DNA of 64,000 bases from contig OX336388.2 in the NCBI GenBank assembly GCA_946902985.2, forward strand, positions 1,386,599,723-1,386,663,722. The letters run 5' to 3'. Source of the DNA: Meconema thalassinum. Lineage: Eukaryota > Arthropoda > Insecta > Orthoptera > Tettigoniidae. A model generated the notes under the pieces. That model was not told the origin of the DNA, did not search any database, and was given only the letters and a program-made list of their open reading frames with translations. Of the stretch, positions 31,475 to 40,679 are shown piece after piece. Both the position numbers and the translations under genes were made by a program. The stretch's first letter is position 1; each line of letters opens with the position of its first letter.

Positions 31475-33215
31475 ATTTTTAGCCTATTTTCAATTTTGAA
31501 AAAAATAGGCTTATGAGATCACCTTTTGTCAGTGTGTGTGTGTGTGTCCCTAATAAAATCTAAACGGCTGGAGCGATTTCAATGAAACTCGGTAAGTTCA
31601 TAGCACTATTTCGGGTGACCCCGACCGTGCCCCTCAAATTTTGTTACGTCTCGCCAATCCAACATGGCGGCTGTGCGAAATATTTCACCAGCATTCAATA
31701 TCTCCGAAACTATTCCCGATATCATCCTCGATTTTTTACGGTGGTAAAGGGAACAACTAGAAGTTCATCTATGTGACGTTCGAAAAACTGGTAACTACAA
31801 AACCAACATGGCGGCCACGCGAATTTGCGACTTTTAAATAGACGTTTCTCGCGATTTAAACAACCAAACGCAATAAAACTTGGTACAGTATATGTTTATA
31901 CACATTGTAATGCACCGACATCTAACTTGGTTCAATTGTTTACATAACCACAAGATGGCGGTTGTGCGAAATATTTCACCGGCATTCTATATCTCTGAAA
32001 CTATTAGCGGTATCACCCTGAAATTTTGTACGGAGATAAAGGGCACTACTGGAAGTTCATCTACAAGACTTTCAAAAACCGGTTAACTACAAAACGAACA
32101 TGGCGGCCAAGCGAATTTGAAAATTTTAAATAGACCTTTCTCGCGATTTATTGTTCCAACCGCAATGAAATCTGGTACAGGAAATGTTCATACACATTGT
32201 AATACACTGGCATCTAATTTAGTTCAATTGTTCACATAACCTCATGATGGCGGCTTTGAGAATTTTAAAATTAAGTTTTTATTGCTTGTGCCGTAATCAT
32301 GCGATCGATGTGAAAGTTTGAATAAAGAACCTACGCAATAATTTTCCTTTAATGGTACATGACTCTATGGCCTATACATTTAACTATCCAACATGGCGAC
32401 CATCCGAAATATTTAGACGGCTCGGAATATCTACGAATCTATTATAGCAATCAAACTGATTTTTTTTTTATGTTCATAGAGTCTATGAACTTAAGCTCAC
32501 CTATAGGACTTTAAATAACCTGGTGATCACAAATCCAGCATGGCGGCGACGCGAAATATAAATATTCACATGGACGTTTCTCGCAATGTAACCATCCGAG
32601 TGCAGTGAAACTTGGTACAGTAAATCCTTATACGAATGTTAATCCACTGGCATCTAATTTATTTCAATTGTTTCCATAACCACAAGATGGCAGCTGTGCG
32701 AAATTTTAAAATCTCCTTGTTACTTCTTGTATCCTAATCATGCGATTGAAGTTTGAATGCTACACGTACACAATAATTTTCATGTAACAGTACATAACTC
32801 TAGGACCTACGTATATAAAATCCAACATGGCGAAAAACCGAAATATTTAGTCGGTTCTCAATATCTACGAATCTATTGCAGCAATCAAACTGAAATTTTG
32901 TATGTTGATAGTGGCGGTGGCCGAGAGCGCTAAGGCGCTACCTCGTGCCTCGCTGGCATCGGGAGAGCGTGGGTTCGATTCCCACCTCGGCCGTCCTGAA
33001 AATGGTTTTCGTGGTTTCCCATTTTCATCACCAGGCAAATGCCGGGACGGTTCCTTTCAATAGGTCCACGGCCGATTTCCTTCCAATATCCCTTCCCTGA
33101 CCCGTCCTAAAAAGAAAAGTACATGGCCATTGGCTGCATTAATAAAATTATAGTGGCAATTAACATAAGTAGGATATATGAAAATAGGCTGTATAGTTCT
33201 TCACGGAACTACTTG
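31475..33215 (+). mobile_element. Helentron-like (HINE-type) element with decayed about 300-bp tandem units
   Basis: 5' end TTTTTAGCCTATTTTCAATT with its inverse AAAAATAGGCTTATGAGATC, a (TG)n tract (31532-31548) and AAACGGCTGGAGCGATTTCA. It has several diverged internal units marked by AACATGGCGGC near 31806, 32098 and related sites near 32391, 32528 and 32825. The 3' end is GAAAATAGGCTGTATAG, hairpin AGTTCTTCACGGAACT and CTTGTT (33213). A SINE-B is inserted at 32914. Confidence 0.65.
32914..33115 (+). repeat. SINE-B copy, near full length
   Basis: A tRNA-like head with A box GGTGGCCGAGAGCGCTAAGG and B box GGTTCGATTCCC, resembling a long-variable-arm (Leu/Ser-type) tRNA. The body reads CCATTTTCATCACCAGGCAA, GGGACGGTTCCTTTCAATAG and ends CCCTGACCCGTCC. 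Best SINE-B copy in the window. Confidence 0.8.
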
Positions 33216-33425
33216 TTCAGTATTGTCTTAGTAATCGAAGTATAATGTTTCTCAGTCGGTCAACACGATTGTAACCAATTGTAATGGGTAGTTCCCTAAT
33301 CCTGAAAATCTTACGAGAGATTAGTAAATACCCTTGGATGGCCAGTTTCAATCGACAAACGATCATCAGATCCTTAAAACTCAGGCAATCAAATCTATGT
33401 CTACAAGTATGGGTTATGATATTTA

Positions 33426-34178
33426 CAACCTCTGACCGAAAAGTTCGGTGAATGGGTCTATATTACGAACGGATTATTGGCTTACGTGAAACAGCAGTTA
33501 CTGACCTTCGAAGTAATCCCCGTGGATGGTTATGCACTTCTGTCAATGTCTGTACAAGTCTTGGAAACTCTTTAGGGATTGCCTTCAATTGGGTCGCCAC
33601 ATTACGTTGGATGTCCGAAATGTCCGAAAACCTCTGGCCCTTCAGGGCTTTTCGGTGACCCTGGGCGTGGACCCCGCCACTCTATACTTTGACGCTTAAC
33701 TTCGGGGTTGTACCTCAGACACCAGGTCTCGTCGCCCGTGACGATGGTTTTCAGAGCCATTCCATTCCACAGAACATTCAGCTTTCTCACTGCCACCCGC
33801 CGAACATATGTGCATGGTTGGTTGCATACATTCATCCTATTCACTGCCAACCCGCCGAACAGGTGTGCATGGTAGGTTGCATAAATTCATCCTTCAAAAC
33901 ACGCACTGTGTCAAACAGGTCTTACACGTTGCGTTGTGTGTCGCCAATGTTGCCAGGTCGACCTTCTGACTTTATTCACCGAACGCAACGTGACGAGGCT
34001 TTTGAACACCATCCCAAAGGACGCCTTCTTGCAAAGGTTCCAGGACATGTATCGCCGACCTCAGCATTGCATAGTTACGGGAGGGGACAATTTCGAAGGA
34101 CAGTAGGATCACTGTCGTGCATTGTTCATCTATGTTGATAGTACAGGACTATTCGCCGAACTTTATTGTCACAGGTTG
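33426..34178 (-). mobile_element. Mariner-like element (decayed)
   Basis: About 30-bp terminal repeats: CAACCTCTGACCGAAAAGTT on the left and, complemented, CAACCTGTGACAATAAAGTT on the right, flanked by TA (33424-33425, 34179-34180). A related family H copy at 47.5 kb lacks it and reads straight across (ATTTACAATATATACAC), confirming the insertion site. At 753 bp it is shorter than intact mariners (about 1.3 kb). Confidence 0.8.
33470..33850 (-). pseudogene. Mariner transposase C-terminal half
   Basis: The minus-strand frame from 33850 contains VTGDETWCLRYNPEVKRQSI and EWRGPRPGSPKSP. TGDETW carries the second catalytic aspartate of mariner DD34D transposases, and the EWR..GSP stretch is the usual following motif. 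After a stop near 33602 another frame gives GDYFEGQ, the family's C-terminal signature. The N-terminal half is unrecognisable or deleted (upstream minus-strand sequence shows only vague similarity), so the protein is dead. Confidence 0.75.
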
Positions 34179-34516
34179 TACAATATACACAGTTATTAAG
34201 TTGCACTAGTGATTAAACTAGAACAACTAGTCAAGATATGTGATATTTTGTTGAGATACTGATAGTGGTGATCGACCTTCAAGTTTGCTTGCTTAGTGTG
34301 ATTATGTGATTGTTATTAAATGGCCAGGATATTGTGGATTGTGCACTTAGCTGTTTGAGCGATGTGTGGTCCGTTTTCGTGAAGCTGCCCCCTCCCGGTG
34401 CCTGCACATATCTTGACTTGTTGTGCTAGTGTAATCACTACTGCAACTAAATAGGTGTATATATTGTAAATGTCATAACCCATACTTGTAGACAGATTTC
34501 ATAGCCCAAGTGTAAA

Positions 34517-34557
34517 GGATCTGATGATGATCGCTTGACGATCTAAACTGGTCATCC
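34517..34557 (+). ncRNA. Hammerhead-like motif, family H right arm
   Basis: Stem I GGAT/ATCC, core CTGATGA, a T, stem II GATCG-CTTGA-CGATC, then TAAACTGGTC. The invariant GAAA is TAAA here, which should abolish cleavage. The copy at 47454-47494 has an intact core. Confidence 0.45.
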
Positions 34558-34732
34558 AAGTGTATTTCTTCTTCTTTGGCCGTTTTGGCCATTTATGGAG
34601 CACGATGCTTGTGTTTTAGGTGTTGTCTGCCACTTCTGGTGTTCTTGGTGGATTGTTTGGCAGATGCTTTCGTGCTTTCGTAAAGTCGCCTTTCTATTAG
34701 ACCAGCATCCTTTCATTTTCTTGCTGAACTCT

Positions 34733-35231
34733 GATTGGTTCCTCAGTATAGGGGCTGCAACAGCGCGGTCACGTAGCCCCGTCTACTTTGCGTGTGTGTA
34801 GAATCTGTCTGATAACCGGTGTTAATTGTGATAGCTGTAATAGTGTGTGTTATCTGTTTTTAATGCAAGTATGGACTGCATACAATCGATTTTCAAGTAG
34901 TTCCAACTCTTGCTACCAAGCGCCACCGTCAACGACCAACTAGTTCTGAACTGTGTTACTAGATGCCACCGCAGTCGGCTCTGGCGACGAACGTTGGAAC
35001 CTAAGAGCGTTAGTCGAAGATACCTATAATTTAGCTTCACACAGGTGTAATTAGATCTTTACCATGCCATAAATCTACGACATGGGACCACCTGCTTTAC
35101 TTTCCCTCCGAAGGAAGGCATACTGAGGGATTTTTAACGCTCTTAAAAAATCCAACGACTTCAGCCGGGTTTGAACCCGTGACCTTGGGGATAGAAGCTC
35201 ATCATGCTACTAACTACGCCACCGAAGCCGC
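34733..35231 (-). repeat. SINE-E copy with 13-bp target duplication
   Basis: Flanked by CTTGCTGAACTCT (34720-34732 and 35232-35244). On the minus strand the tRNA-like head reads GGCTTCGGTGGCGTAGTTAG with B box GGGTTCAAACCCGGC. The body passes TCCCTCAGTATGCC, CATAGATTTATGGCATG and GTGGCGCTTGG. The 3' end has the GGGGCTACGTGACCGC-type segment shared with SINE-A. Confidence 0.85.
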
Positions 35232-35244
35232 CTTGCTGAACTCT

Positions 35245-35540
35245 TATCTCACGTTCATCGGACCATTTCCTGGACGCGTTGTTGTGAGCCTCTGTAATGG
35301 ATGAGAGGAAAGGTCTGGTAGCGACCCTGTCATGTATTGTGTCTTGCTGAATATTAAGATCCTTCTCAATTTGTTTGATCCACAAGGACCCATTGGCTTT
35401 ACCCTTCTTGAACACCTTGAAGAACTTGCAAGACAGCCTGTGATGGTCCATTCTGTACATATGCCCGTAGAAAGTCAGGCGTCTCCTTCTGATGACATCT
35501 GGGAGATATTTATTAATCTCATGTAATTCTTTCAGGATTA
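35245..35540 (-). pseudogene. RTE-type retrotransposon C-terminal fragment
   Basis: Minus-strand reading: RRRRLTFYGHMYRMDHHRLS, KANGSLWIKQIEKDLN and ASRKWSDER. The RLTFYGH..RM and W..Q..KDL pattern belongs to the region after the thumb in some insect RTE-type proteins, just upstream of the basic tail seen at 772-1020. The long frame around it (35161-35592) is a chimera with SINE-E and family H sequence. Confidence 0.55.
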
Positions 35541-35599
35541 GGGAGCCATCCATTACAATTGGGTACAATCGTGTTGACCGACTGAAAAACATATTTCGT

Positions 35600-36040
35600 G
35601 AGTGTTCATTGTCTGGGTCCCTGTCCTAGTGACTACCAGAGGTCACGCGGCCGGCAATAGGCGGTAGGAACCGGACGGGCCACAAGGACACGCTTGGGCG
35701 AGGCGCTCTCCACAGAAGGTCCCGCGAGACACACATCCACATTGGAGACTAGCTTCTGAAAATGGGACGGAATTGGCTCCAAGGGATATGTACGCTTCAT
35801 AATTAAATCCTGTGTTAGCAGAGTAATGTCATAACTAGTGCAAAGTACAACAAAATTGTGTCTGTAATTGTATCTGATTACAAACAGAAATGATCCGAAG
35901 CAAGAGGAGTTCACTTTCTCTATCTCGCCTATTATTGCGTTACAAGATTACGAATTTGATGGCTTTGGGAGCCAAGTACTTTCAATATTCTTCATGTTCT
36001 TGAATAAAAATGAAGAATTTCCCTCGCCTTCCTTTCGCTG
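35600..36040. other. Unassigned sequence; weak coding candidate
   Basis: A minus-strand frame (35633-35914) includes MKRTYPLEPIPSHFQKLVSN and is less AT-rich than its surroundings. No domain recognised, and splice sites are not convincing; I do not call a gene. Confidence 0.3.
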
Positions 36041-36069
36041 AAGGATGGTGTTTCAAACATCTCACAGTC

Positions 36070-36245
36070 AAATATTGCAGGATCGAATCCTAGCACATCA
36101 GCTGGCATTTGAGGATGCGCAAATGCAAGGAGCCATGCCAGTAAATCTACTGGCACCTTTAAAATCCCCTTAGGGTCAAAATTGCGGCAATTTGGCGTCT
36201 CTAAAAGCCGCAGTAGTTAAAATGGACATAAAACCATTAACATTA
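36070..36245 (+). repeat. SINE-D copy, 5' truncated
   Basis: GCAGGATCGAATCCTAGCAC (B box), CAGCTGGCATTTGAGGATGC, GGCGTCTCTAAAAGCCGCAG and an ATT tail, as in the copy at 13106. Confidence 0.75.
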
Positions 36246-36333
36246 TTATTATTATTGTCATTTAGACTTTCACGGCCCGTGTTATTATTCATAATGTTGA
36301 ATTTTGGGCTTATGCCGTGTTTTATTATACTAA

Positions 36334-36380
36334 TATTCGACGCGTTTCGAAAGAAACCATGTCTTTCATCGTCAGGAATA
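36334..36380 (-). ncRNA. Hammerhead ribozyme-like motif, left Penelope copy
   Basis: Mirror of the motif at 40214-40260, downstream of the stop codon of the minus-strand copy. Hammerhead ribozymes are known in the terminal repeats of Penelope-like elements. See the other arm for the fold. Confidence 0.6.
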
Positions 36381-36492
36381 ATCTGTAATACGACAATGTT
36401 GCTAAGAGAAAGCAACGAAGAACATATAGAAGGTGCCCAAAGATGGACGCCATTATAGCCCCATGTTAGGGACAACGGAAAGCAGCAGTGAA

Positions 36493-38403
36493 TTACTTTC
36501 TCAGGGTTCTGATAATAGGTAGCCAGGATTCACTGAGATTGTAGCCGGTGTCGCGGTTGAAATTGTCTGGGTGTTTACGTATTTCAACCGCCTCCCTGAT
36601 GATTCTGGGACGATATTGCTTAATACGGGCAAGAACATCCACTCCTTGGAACATGACATCATGGCCAGGTGTTAAAGCATGATCGGCAACAGCTGATTTA
36701 TCAGGTTGAATGAGCCTGATACATCTATTATGTTCCTTAATGCGAGTGCATATTGTTCTCGAAGTCTGCCCGATGTAAACCTTGCCACAAGTACAGGGAA
36801 CTCTGTAGATACCCGGTTGTTGCAATTTAGGCAAACTGTCCTTAGTTGGTCGCAGGAGTTGCCTAATCTTAACAGAAGTTCCAAATACAGTCCGTATGTT
36901 GTACCGACGTAGGATTTTAGCAATACGATCCGTTGTGTTATGTATGTACGGAAGGTAAGCAGTTCCTCTTACATCTCTTTTCTCAACTGACGTCCTATTA
37001 TTATTTGTTGGTTTCAGAACCGTAGAAACCAAAGCCTTGCTATAACCGTTGCTCTCAAAGGTGGTTCGCAGGGTGTTAATTTCTTCTTGTAAAGAAGACA
37101 CTTCACAAATCCTCCTAGCCCTGGTAGTTAGAGTTGTAAGGATACCATGTTTCTGGGCAGGGTGATGGTGAGAACTTGCGTGGAGATATCTATTGGTGTG
37201 TGTTGGCTTACGAAAAACGCTGTGTCCTAAAGATCCATCCTCTTTCTTGGTGACGAGAACATCTAAAAAAGGTATTTTGCCGTCAGATTCCTTTTCCATG
37301 GTGAAACAAATAGAAGGGTGCTGAAGATTAAGGTGATCCAGGAAATGGCTAAGATTTTCCTCACCTTCCGTCCAAACAACGAACGTGTCATCCACATAAC
37401 GCCACCAGATCTTCGGTTTGAAAGGAGCCGACGACAAAGCTTTCTCTTCAAAGTTCTCCATGAAGAAATTAGCCACAACAGGAGAGAGAGGACTACCCAT
37501 GGCCACACCATCAGTCTGCTCATAAAAATTCCCATTCCATAGAAAGTAGGAGGAGGTCATGCAGTGATAAAAAAGTCTTGTGATGTCTTCAGGAAAAAAG
37601 CCATTAATGAGAGACATAACACCATCAATAGGTACTCTCGTAAACAGAGACACCACGTCGAGACTCACTAGAACATCACCCGGCTGAAGTGTTATAGCTT
37701 TTAACTTTTCCACGAAGTGTGTGGAATCCTTAATGTACGAAGGCGTGTTACCCAGAAGCGGCTGAAGTAGTCTACCTAAGTATTTGGAAAGGGCATATGT
37801 AGGAGAACCAATCGTACTAACAATAGGTCTAAGAGGAACATCTTCCTTATGTATTTTAGGAAGACCATAGAGTCTCGGAGGAATAGCATCCCCTGGAAGG
37901 AGAGTCTTCGCTGCATCCGCTGGAATAGATGATTGCTTGATCAATTTGACGGTGACATTTGAGTAGCGAGTAGTAGGATCACGACTATTAATCCTATATA
38001 CAGGATCTGATAACAAAGACGAGATCTTGGAATCATAATCAACCTTATCCAATACCACTGTCGCGTTACCCTTGTCAGCGGGGAGAACGATAATATCAGA
38101 ATCGTCCCTTAGATCTTTAAGTGCCCGGCTTTCGCCTTGTTTTAAGTTGGTGTTAGGTGGCTTAGCGGTCTTGAGAACTCGGGAACATTCTTGCCTGGCT
38201 TCCTCGGCCTCTTCAGGTGTGAGGTGATGTACCGAGGATTCTACGGATGTAATAAGTTCTTCAATAGGAATTCTTCTAGGCGCTACAGCAAAGGTCTCAA
38301 TTTTGCTGTAGCGCCTAGAAGAATTCCTATTGAAGAACTTATTACATCCGTAGAATCCTCGGTACATCACCTCACACCTGAAGAGGCCGAGGAAGCCAGG
38401 CAA
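36493..38403 (-). CDS. Penelope-like RT/GIY-YIG endonuclease, left arm
   Basis: Reverse transcriptase plus endonuclease of a Penelope-like element. In the 636-codon frame, residues 1-34 are antisense of the opposite arm and 35-37 come from the spacer, so only residues from about 38 (FAVAPRRIPIEEL) are genuine. Motifs: LPADKGNATVVLDK (107-120), YGLPKIHK (179-186), SLDVVSLFTRVP (247-258, first catalytic Asp), GVAMGSPLSP (299-308) and YVDD (336-339). The GIY-YIG domain spans GIYRVPC (531-537), VYIGQTSR (542-549) and RIKEHNR (554-560). The N-terminal region usual in the family is truncated. The frame has no internal stop. Outside the stop come a short 3' UTR and a ribozyme motif. Confidence 0.88.
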   Translation of the reverse strand: MPGFLGLFRCEVMYRGFYGCNKFFNRNSSRRYSKIETFAVAPRRIPIEELITSVESSVHHLTPEEAEEARQECSRVLKTAKPPNTNLKQGESRALKDLRDDSDIIVLPADKGNATVVLDKVDYDSKISSLLSDPVYRINSRDPTTRYSNVTVKLIKQSSIPADAAKTLLPGDAIPPRLYGLPKIHKEDVPLRPIVSTIGSPTYALSKYLGRLLQPLLGNTPSYIKDSTHFVEKLKAITLQPGDVLVSLDVVSLFTRVPIDGVMSLINGFFPEDITRLFYHCMTSSYFLWNGNFYEQTDGVAMGSPLSPVVANFFMENFEEKALSSAPFKPKIWWRYVDDTFVVWTEGEENLSHFLDHLNLQHPSICFTMEKESDGKIPFLDVLVTKKEDGSLGHSVFRKPTHTNRYLHASSHHHPAQKHGILTTLTTRARRICEVSSLQEEINTLRTTFESNGYSKALVSTVLKPTNNNRTSVEKRDVRGTAYLPYIHNTTDRIAKILRRYNIRTVFGTSVKIRQLLRPTKDSLPKLQQPGIYRVPCTCGKVYIGQTSRTICTRIKEHNRCIRLIQPDKSAVADHALTPGHDVMFQGVDVLARIKQYRPRIIREAVEIRKHPDNFNRDTGYNLSESWLPIIRTLRK

Positions 38404-40101
38404 GAATGTTCCCGAGTTCTCAAGACCGCTAAGCCACCTAACACCAACTTAAAACAAGGCGAAAGCCGGGCACTTAAAGATCTAAGGGACGATTCTGATA
38501 TTATCGTTCTCCCCGCTGACAAGGGTAACGCGACAGTGGTATTGGATAAGGTTGATTATGATTCCAAGATCTCGTCTTTGTTATCAGATCCTGTATATAG
38601 GATTAATAGTCGTGATCCTACTACTCGCTACTCAAATGTCACCGTCAAATTGATCAAGCAATCATCTATTCCAGCGGATGCAGCGAAGACTCTCCTTCCA
38701 GGGGATGCTATTCCTCCGAGACTCTATGGTCTTCCTAAAATACATAAGGAAGATGTTCCTCTTAGACCTATTGTTAGTACGATTGGTTCTCCTACATATG
38801 CCCTTTCCAAATACTTAGGTAGACTACTTCAGCCGCTTCTGGGTAACACGCCTTCGTACATTAAGGATTCCACACACTTCGTGGAAAAGTTAAAAGCTAT
38901 AACACTTCAGCCGGGTGATGTTCTAGTGAGTCTCGACGTGGTGTCTCTGTTTACGAGAGTACCTATTGATGGTGTTATGTCTCTCATTAATGGCTTTTTT
39001 CCTGAAGACATCACAAGACTTTTTTATCACTGCATGACCTCCTCCTACTTTCTATGGAATGGGAATTTTTATGAGCAGACTGATGGTGTGGCCATGGGTA
39101 GTCCTCTCTCTCCTGTTGTGGCTAATTTCTTCATGGAGAACTTTGAAGAGAAAGCTTTGTCGTCGGCTCCTTTCAAACCGAAGATCTGGTGGCGTTATGT
39201 GGATGACACGTTCGTTGTTTGGACGGAAGGTGAGGAAAATCTTAGCCATTTCCTGGATCACCTTAATCTCCAGCACCCTTCTATTTGTTTCACCATGGAA
39301 AAGGAATCTGACGGCAAAATACCTTTTTTAGATGTTCTCGTCACCAAGAAAGAGGATGGATCTTTAGGACACAGCGTTTTTCGTAAGCCAACACACACCA
39401 ATAGATATCTCCACGCAAGTTCTCACCATCACCCTGCCCAGAAACATGGTATCCTTACAACTCTAACTACCAGGGCTAGGAGGATTTGTGAAGTGTCTTC
39501 TTTACAAGAAGAAATTAACACCCTGCGAACCACCTTTGAGAGCAACGGTTATAGCAAGGCTTTGGTTTCTACGGTTCTGAAACCAACAAATAATAATAGG
39601 ACGTCAGTTGAGAAAAGAGATGTAAGAGGAACTGCTTACCTTCCGTACATACATAACACAACGGATCGTATTGCTAAAATCCTACGTCGGTACAACATAC
39701 GGACTGTATTTGGAACTTCTGTTAAGATTAGGCAACTCCTGCGACCAACTAAGGACAGTTTGCCTAAATTGCAACAACCGGGTATCTACAGAGTTCCCTG
39801 TACTTGTGGCAAGGTTTACATCGGGCAGACTTCGAGAACAATATGCACTCGCATTAAGGAACATAATAGATGTATCAGGCTCATTCAACCTGATAAATCA
39901 GCTGTTGCCGATCATGCTTTAACACCTGGCCATGATGTCATGTTCCAAGGAGTGGATGTTCTTGCCCGTATTAAGCAATATCGTCCCAGAATCATCAGGG
40001 AGGCGGTTGAAATACGTAAACACCCAGACAATTTCAACCGCGACACCGGCTACAATCTCAGTGAATCCTGGCTACCTATTATCAGAACCCTGAGAAAGTA
40101 A
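38191..40101 (+). CDS. Penelope-like RT/GIY-YIG endonuclease, right arm
   Basis: Inverted twin of the left-arm gene with the same 636-codon length and, from residue 38 on, an identical predicted protein. They differ only across the spacer (RRYSKGLNF here, RRYSKIETF there). The two frames overlap on opposite strands between 38191 and 38403 because each borrows its apparent ATG from the other arm. RT core and GIY-YIG domain are as in the left copy. Identity of both proteins implies a very recent event or gene conversion. Neither copy has a credible own start codon or promoter, so translation is doubtful despite the open frame. Confidence 0.88.
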   Translation: MPGFLGLFRCEVMYRGFYGCNKFFNRNSSRRYSKGLNFAVAPRRIPIEELITSVESSVHHLTPEEAEEARQECSRVLKTAKPPNTNLKQGESRALKDLRDDSDIIVLPADKGNATVVLDKVDYDSKISSLLSDPVYRINSRDPTTRYSNVTVKLIKQSSIPADAAKTLLPGDAIPPRLYGLPKIHKEDVPLRPIVSTIGSPTYALSKYLGRLLQPLLGNTPSYIKDSTHFVEKLKAITLQPGDVLVSLDVVSLFTRVPIDGVMSLINGFFPEDITRLFYHCMTSSYFLWNGNFYEQTDGVAMGSPLSPVVANFFMENFEEKALSSAPFKPKIWWRYVDDTFVVWTEGEENLSHFLDHLNLQHPSICFTMEKESDGKIPFLDVLVTKKEDGSLGHSVFRKPTHTNRYLHASSHHHPAQKHGILTTLTTRARRICEVSSLQEEINTLRTTFESNGYSKALVSTVLKPTNNNRTSVEKRDVRGTAYLPYIHNTTDRIAKILRRYNIRTVFGTSVKIRQLLRPTKDSLPKLQQPGIYRVPCTCGKVYIGQTSRTICTRIKEHNRCIRLIQPDKSAVADHALTPGHDVMFQGVDVLARIKQYRPRIIREAVEIRKHPDNFNRDTGYNLSESWLPIIRTLRK

Positions 40102-40213
40102 TTCACTGCTGCTTTCCGTTGTCCCTAACATGGGGCTATAATGGCGTCCATCTTTGGGCACCTTCTATATGTTCTTCGTTGCTTTCTCTTAGCAACATTG
40201 TCGTATTCCAGAT

Positions 40214-40260
40214 TATTCCTGACGATGAAAGACATGGTTTCTTTCGAAACGCGTCGAATA
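40214..40260 (+). ncRNA. Hammerhead ribozyme-like motif, right Penelope copy
   Basis: Stem I TATTC (40214-40218) pairs with GAATA (40256-40260). Core CTGACGA (40219-40225); one unpaired T; stem II GAAAG/CTTTC (40227-40231, 40241-40245); GAAA (40246-40249); stem III ACGCGT (40249-40254), self-complementary with no loop; predicted cleavage after C 40255. Very short stem III is known for Penelope-type hammerheads, which may act as dimers. The extra T before stem II is a departure from the textbook core. Confidence 0.62.
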
Positions 40261-40367
40261 TTAGTATAATAAAACACGGCATAAGCCCAAAATTCAACAT
40301 TATGAATTATTATTATTATTATCATCTCGCCGTCCTTGCGCGTATTATTGTCCAGATCCGTTTATAA

Positions 40368-40620
40368 CGCTACGACCGCAATAGAGGAGATACAGCAAGA
40401 CTGTAGATTGGAGATTCGAATCCCGGTGATGACAGCAGCTATTTTAAGTGTTGTTTTTCTCGTCTATTGCCCCCACACACCCTCCAGGCAAATGCTGGGA
40501 TAGTAACTTATCTAAAGTCCTTGGCCTCTAACCCCTGCTTTCTAAAGCAACTACACACACACTACTAGGCCTACAGTCATCACAGAAATATAGGTTACCA
40601 GACAAGTTCAATCCAGAGCC
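40368..40620 (+). repeat. SINE-N copy, tRNA-derived
   Basis: Head with B box GAGATTCGAATCCCGG, then CCTCCAGGCAAATGCTGGGA and ATCACAGAAATATAGGTTAC. A second copy is at 49655-49905. Confidence 0.65.
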
Positions 40621-40679
40621 AAGGACACGAAGCGGATAACGAAGATGTCCACGGGCCTAAAATGAATTAACATAAAACA

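Larger units (their letters stand above)
33247..35588. mobile_element. Family H long inverted-repeat element (H3), heavily nested
   Basis: Outer ends are inverted copies: TCAGTCGGTCAACACGATTG at about 33254 and CAATCGTGTTGACCGACTGA at about 35565. The inverted arms run at least 185 bp inward, each with a hammerhead-like core: left arm on the minus strand at about 33345-33385, right arm on the plus strand at 34517-34557. A mariner (33426-34178) lies at the inner edge of the left arm; an RTE-type fragment and a SINE-E (34566-35519) split the right arm. The interior 34181-34460 (GTGATCGACCTTCAAGTTTG) matches a segment at about 42110-42250. No ORF of its own. Confidence 0.65.
36287..40307. mobile_element. 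Head-to-head palindrome of two Penelope-like elements
   Basis: Every position x pairs with 76594 minus x: the arms 36287-38292 and 38302-40307 are inverted copies of about 2006 bp around a 9-base spacer (38293-38301, GGTCTCAAT). I noticed only two differences between arms (left 36369 region, ACAG against CCAG; left 37327 region, one synonymous change). Each arm is a Penelope-like element cut off at its 5' end and joined there, with its 3' end and ribozyme motif outermost. The flanks differ (SINE-D on the left; ATT repeat then SINE-N on the right), so the palindrome is bounded. Confidence 0.9.

Noticed and set aside
33689..34138. 149-codon plus-strand frame
   Set aside because: Antisense to the mariner remnant, which has real transposase motifs on the minus strand.
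35633..35914. Host exon
   Set aside because: Some coding-like composition, but no known domain and no convincing splice sites.
36672..39922. Short frames antisense or out of frame within the Penelope palindrome
   Set aside because: Appear as mirror pairs in both arms; shadows of the RT/GIY-YIG gene.
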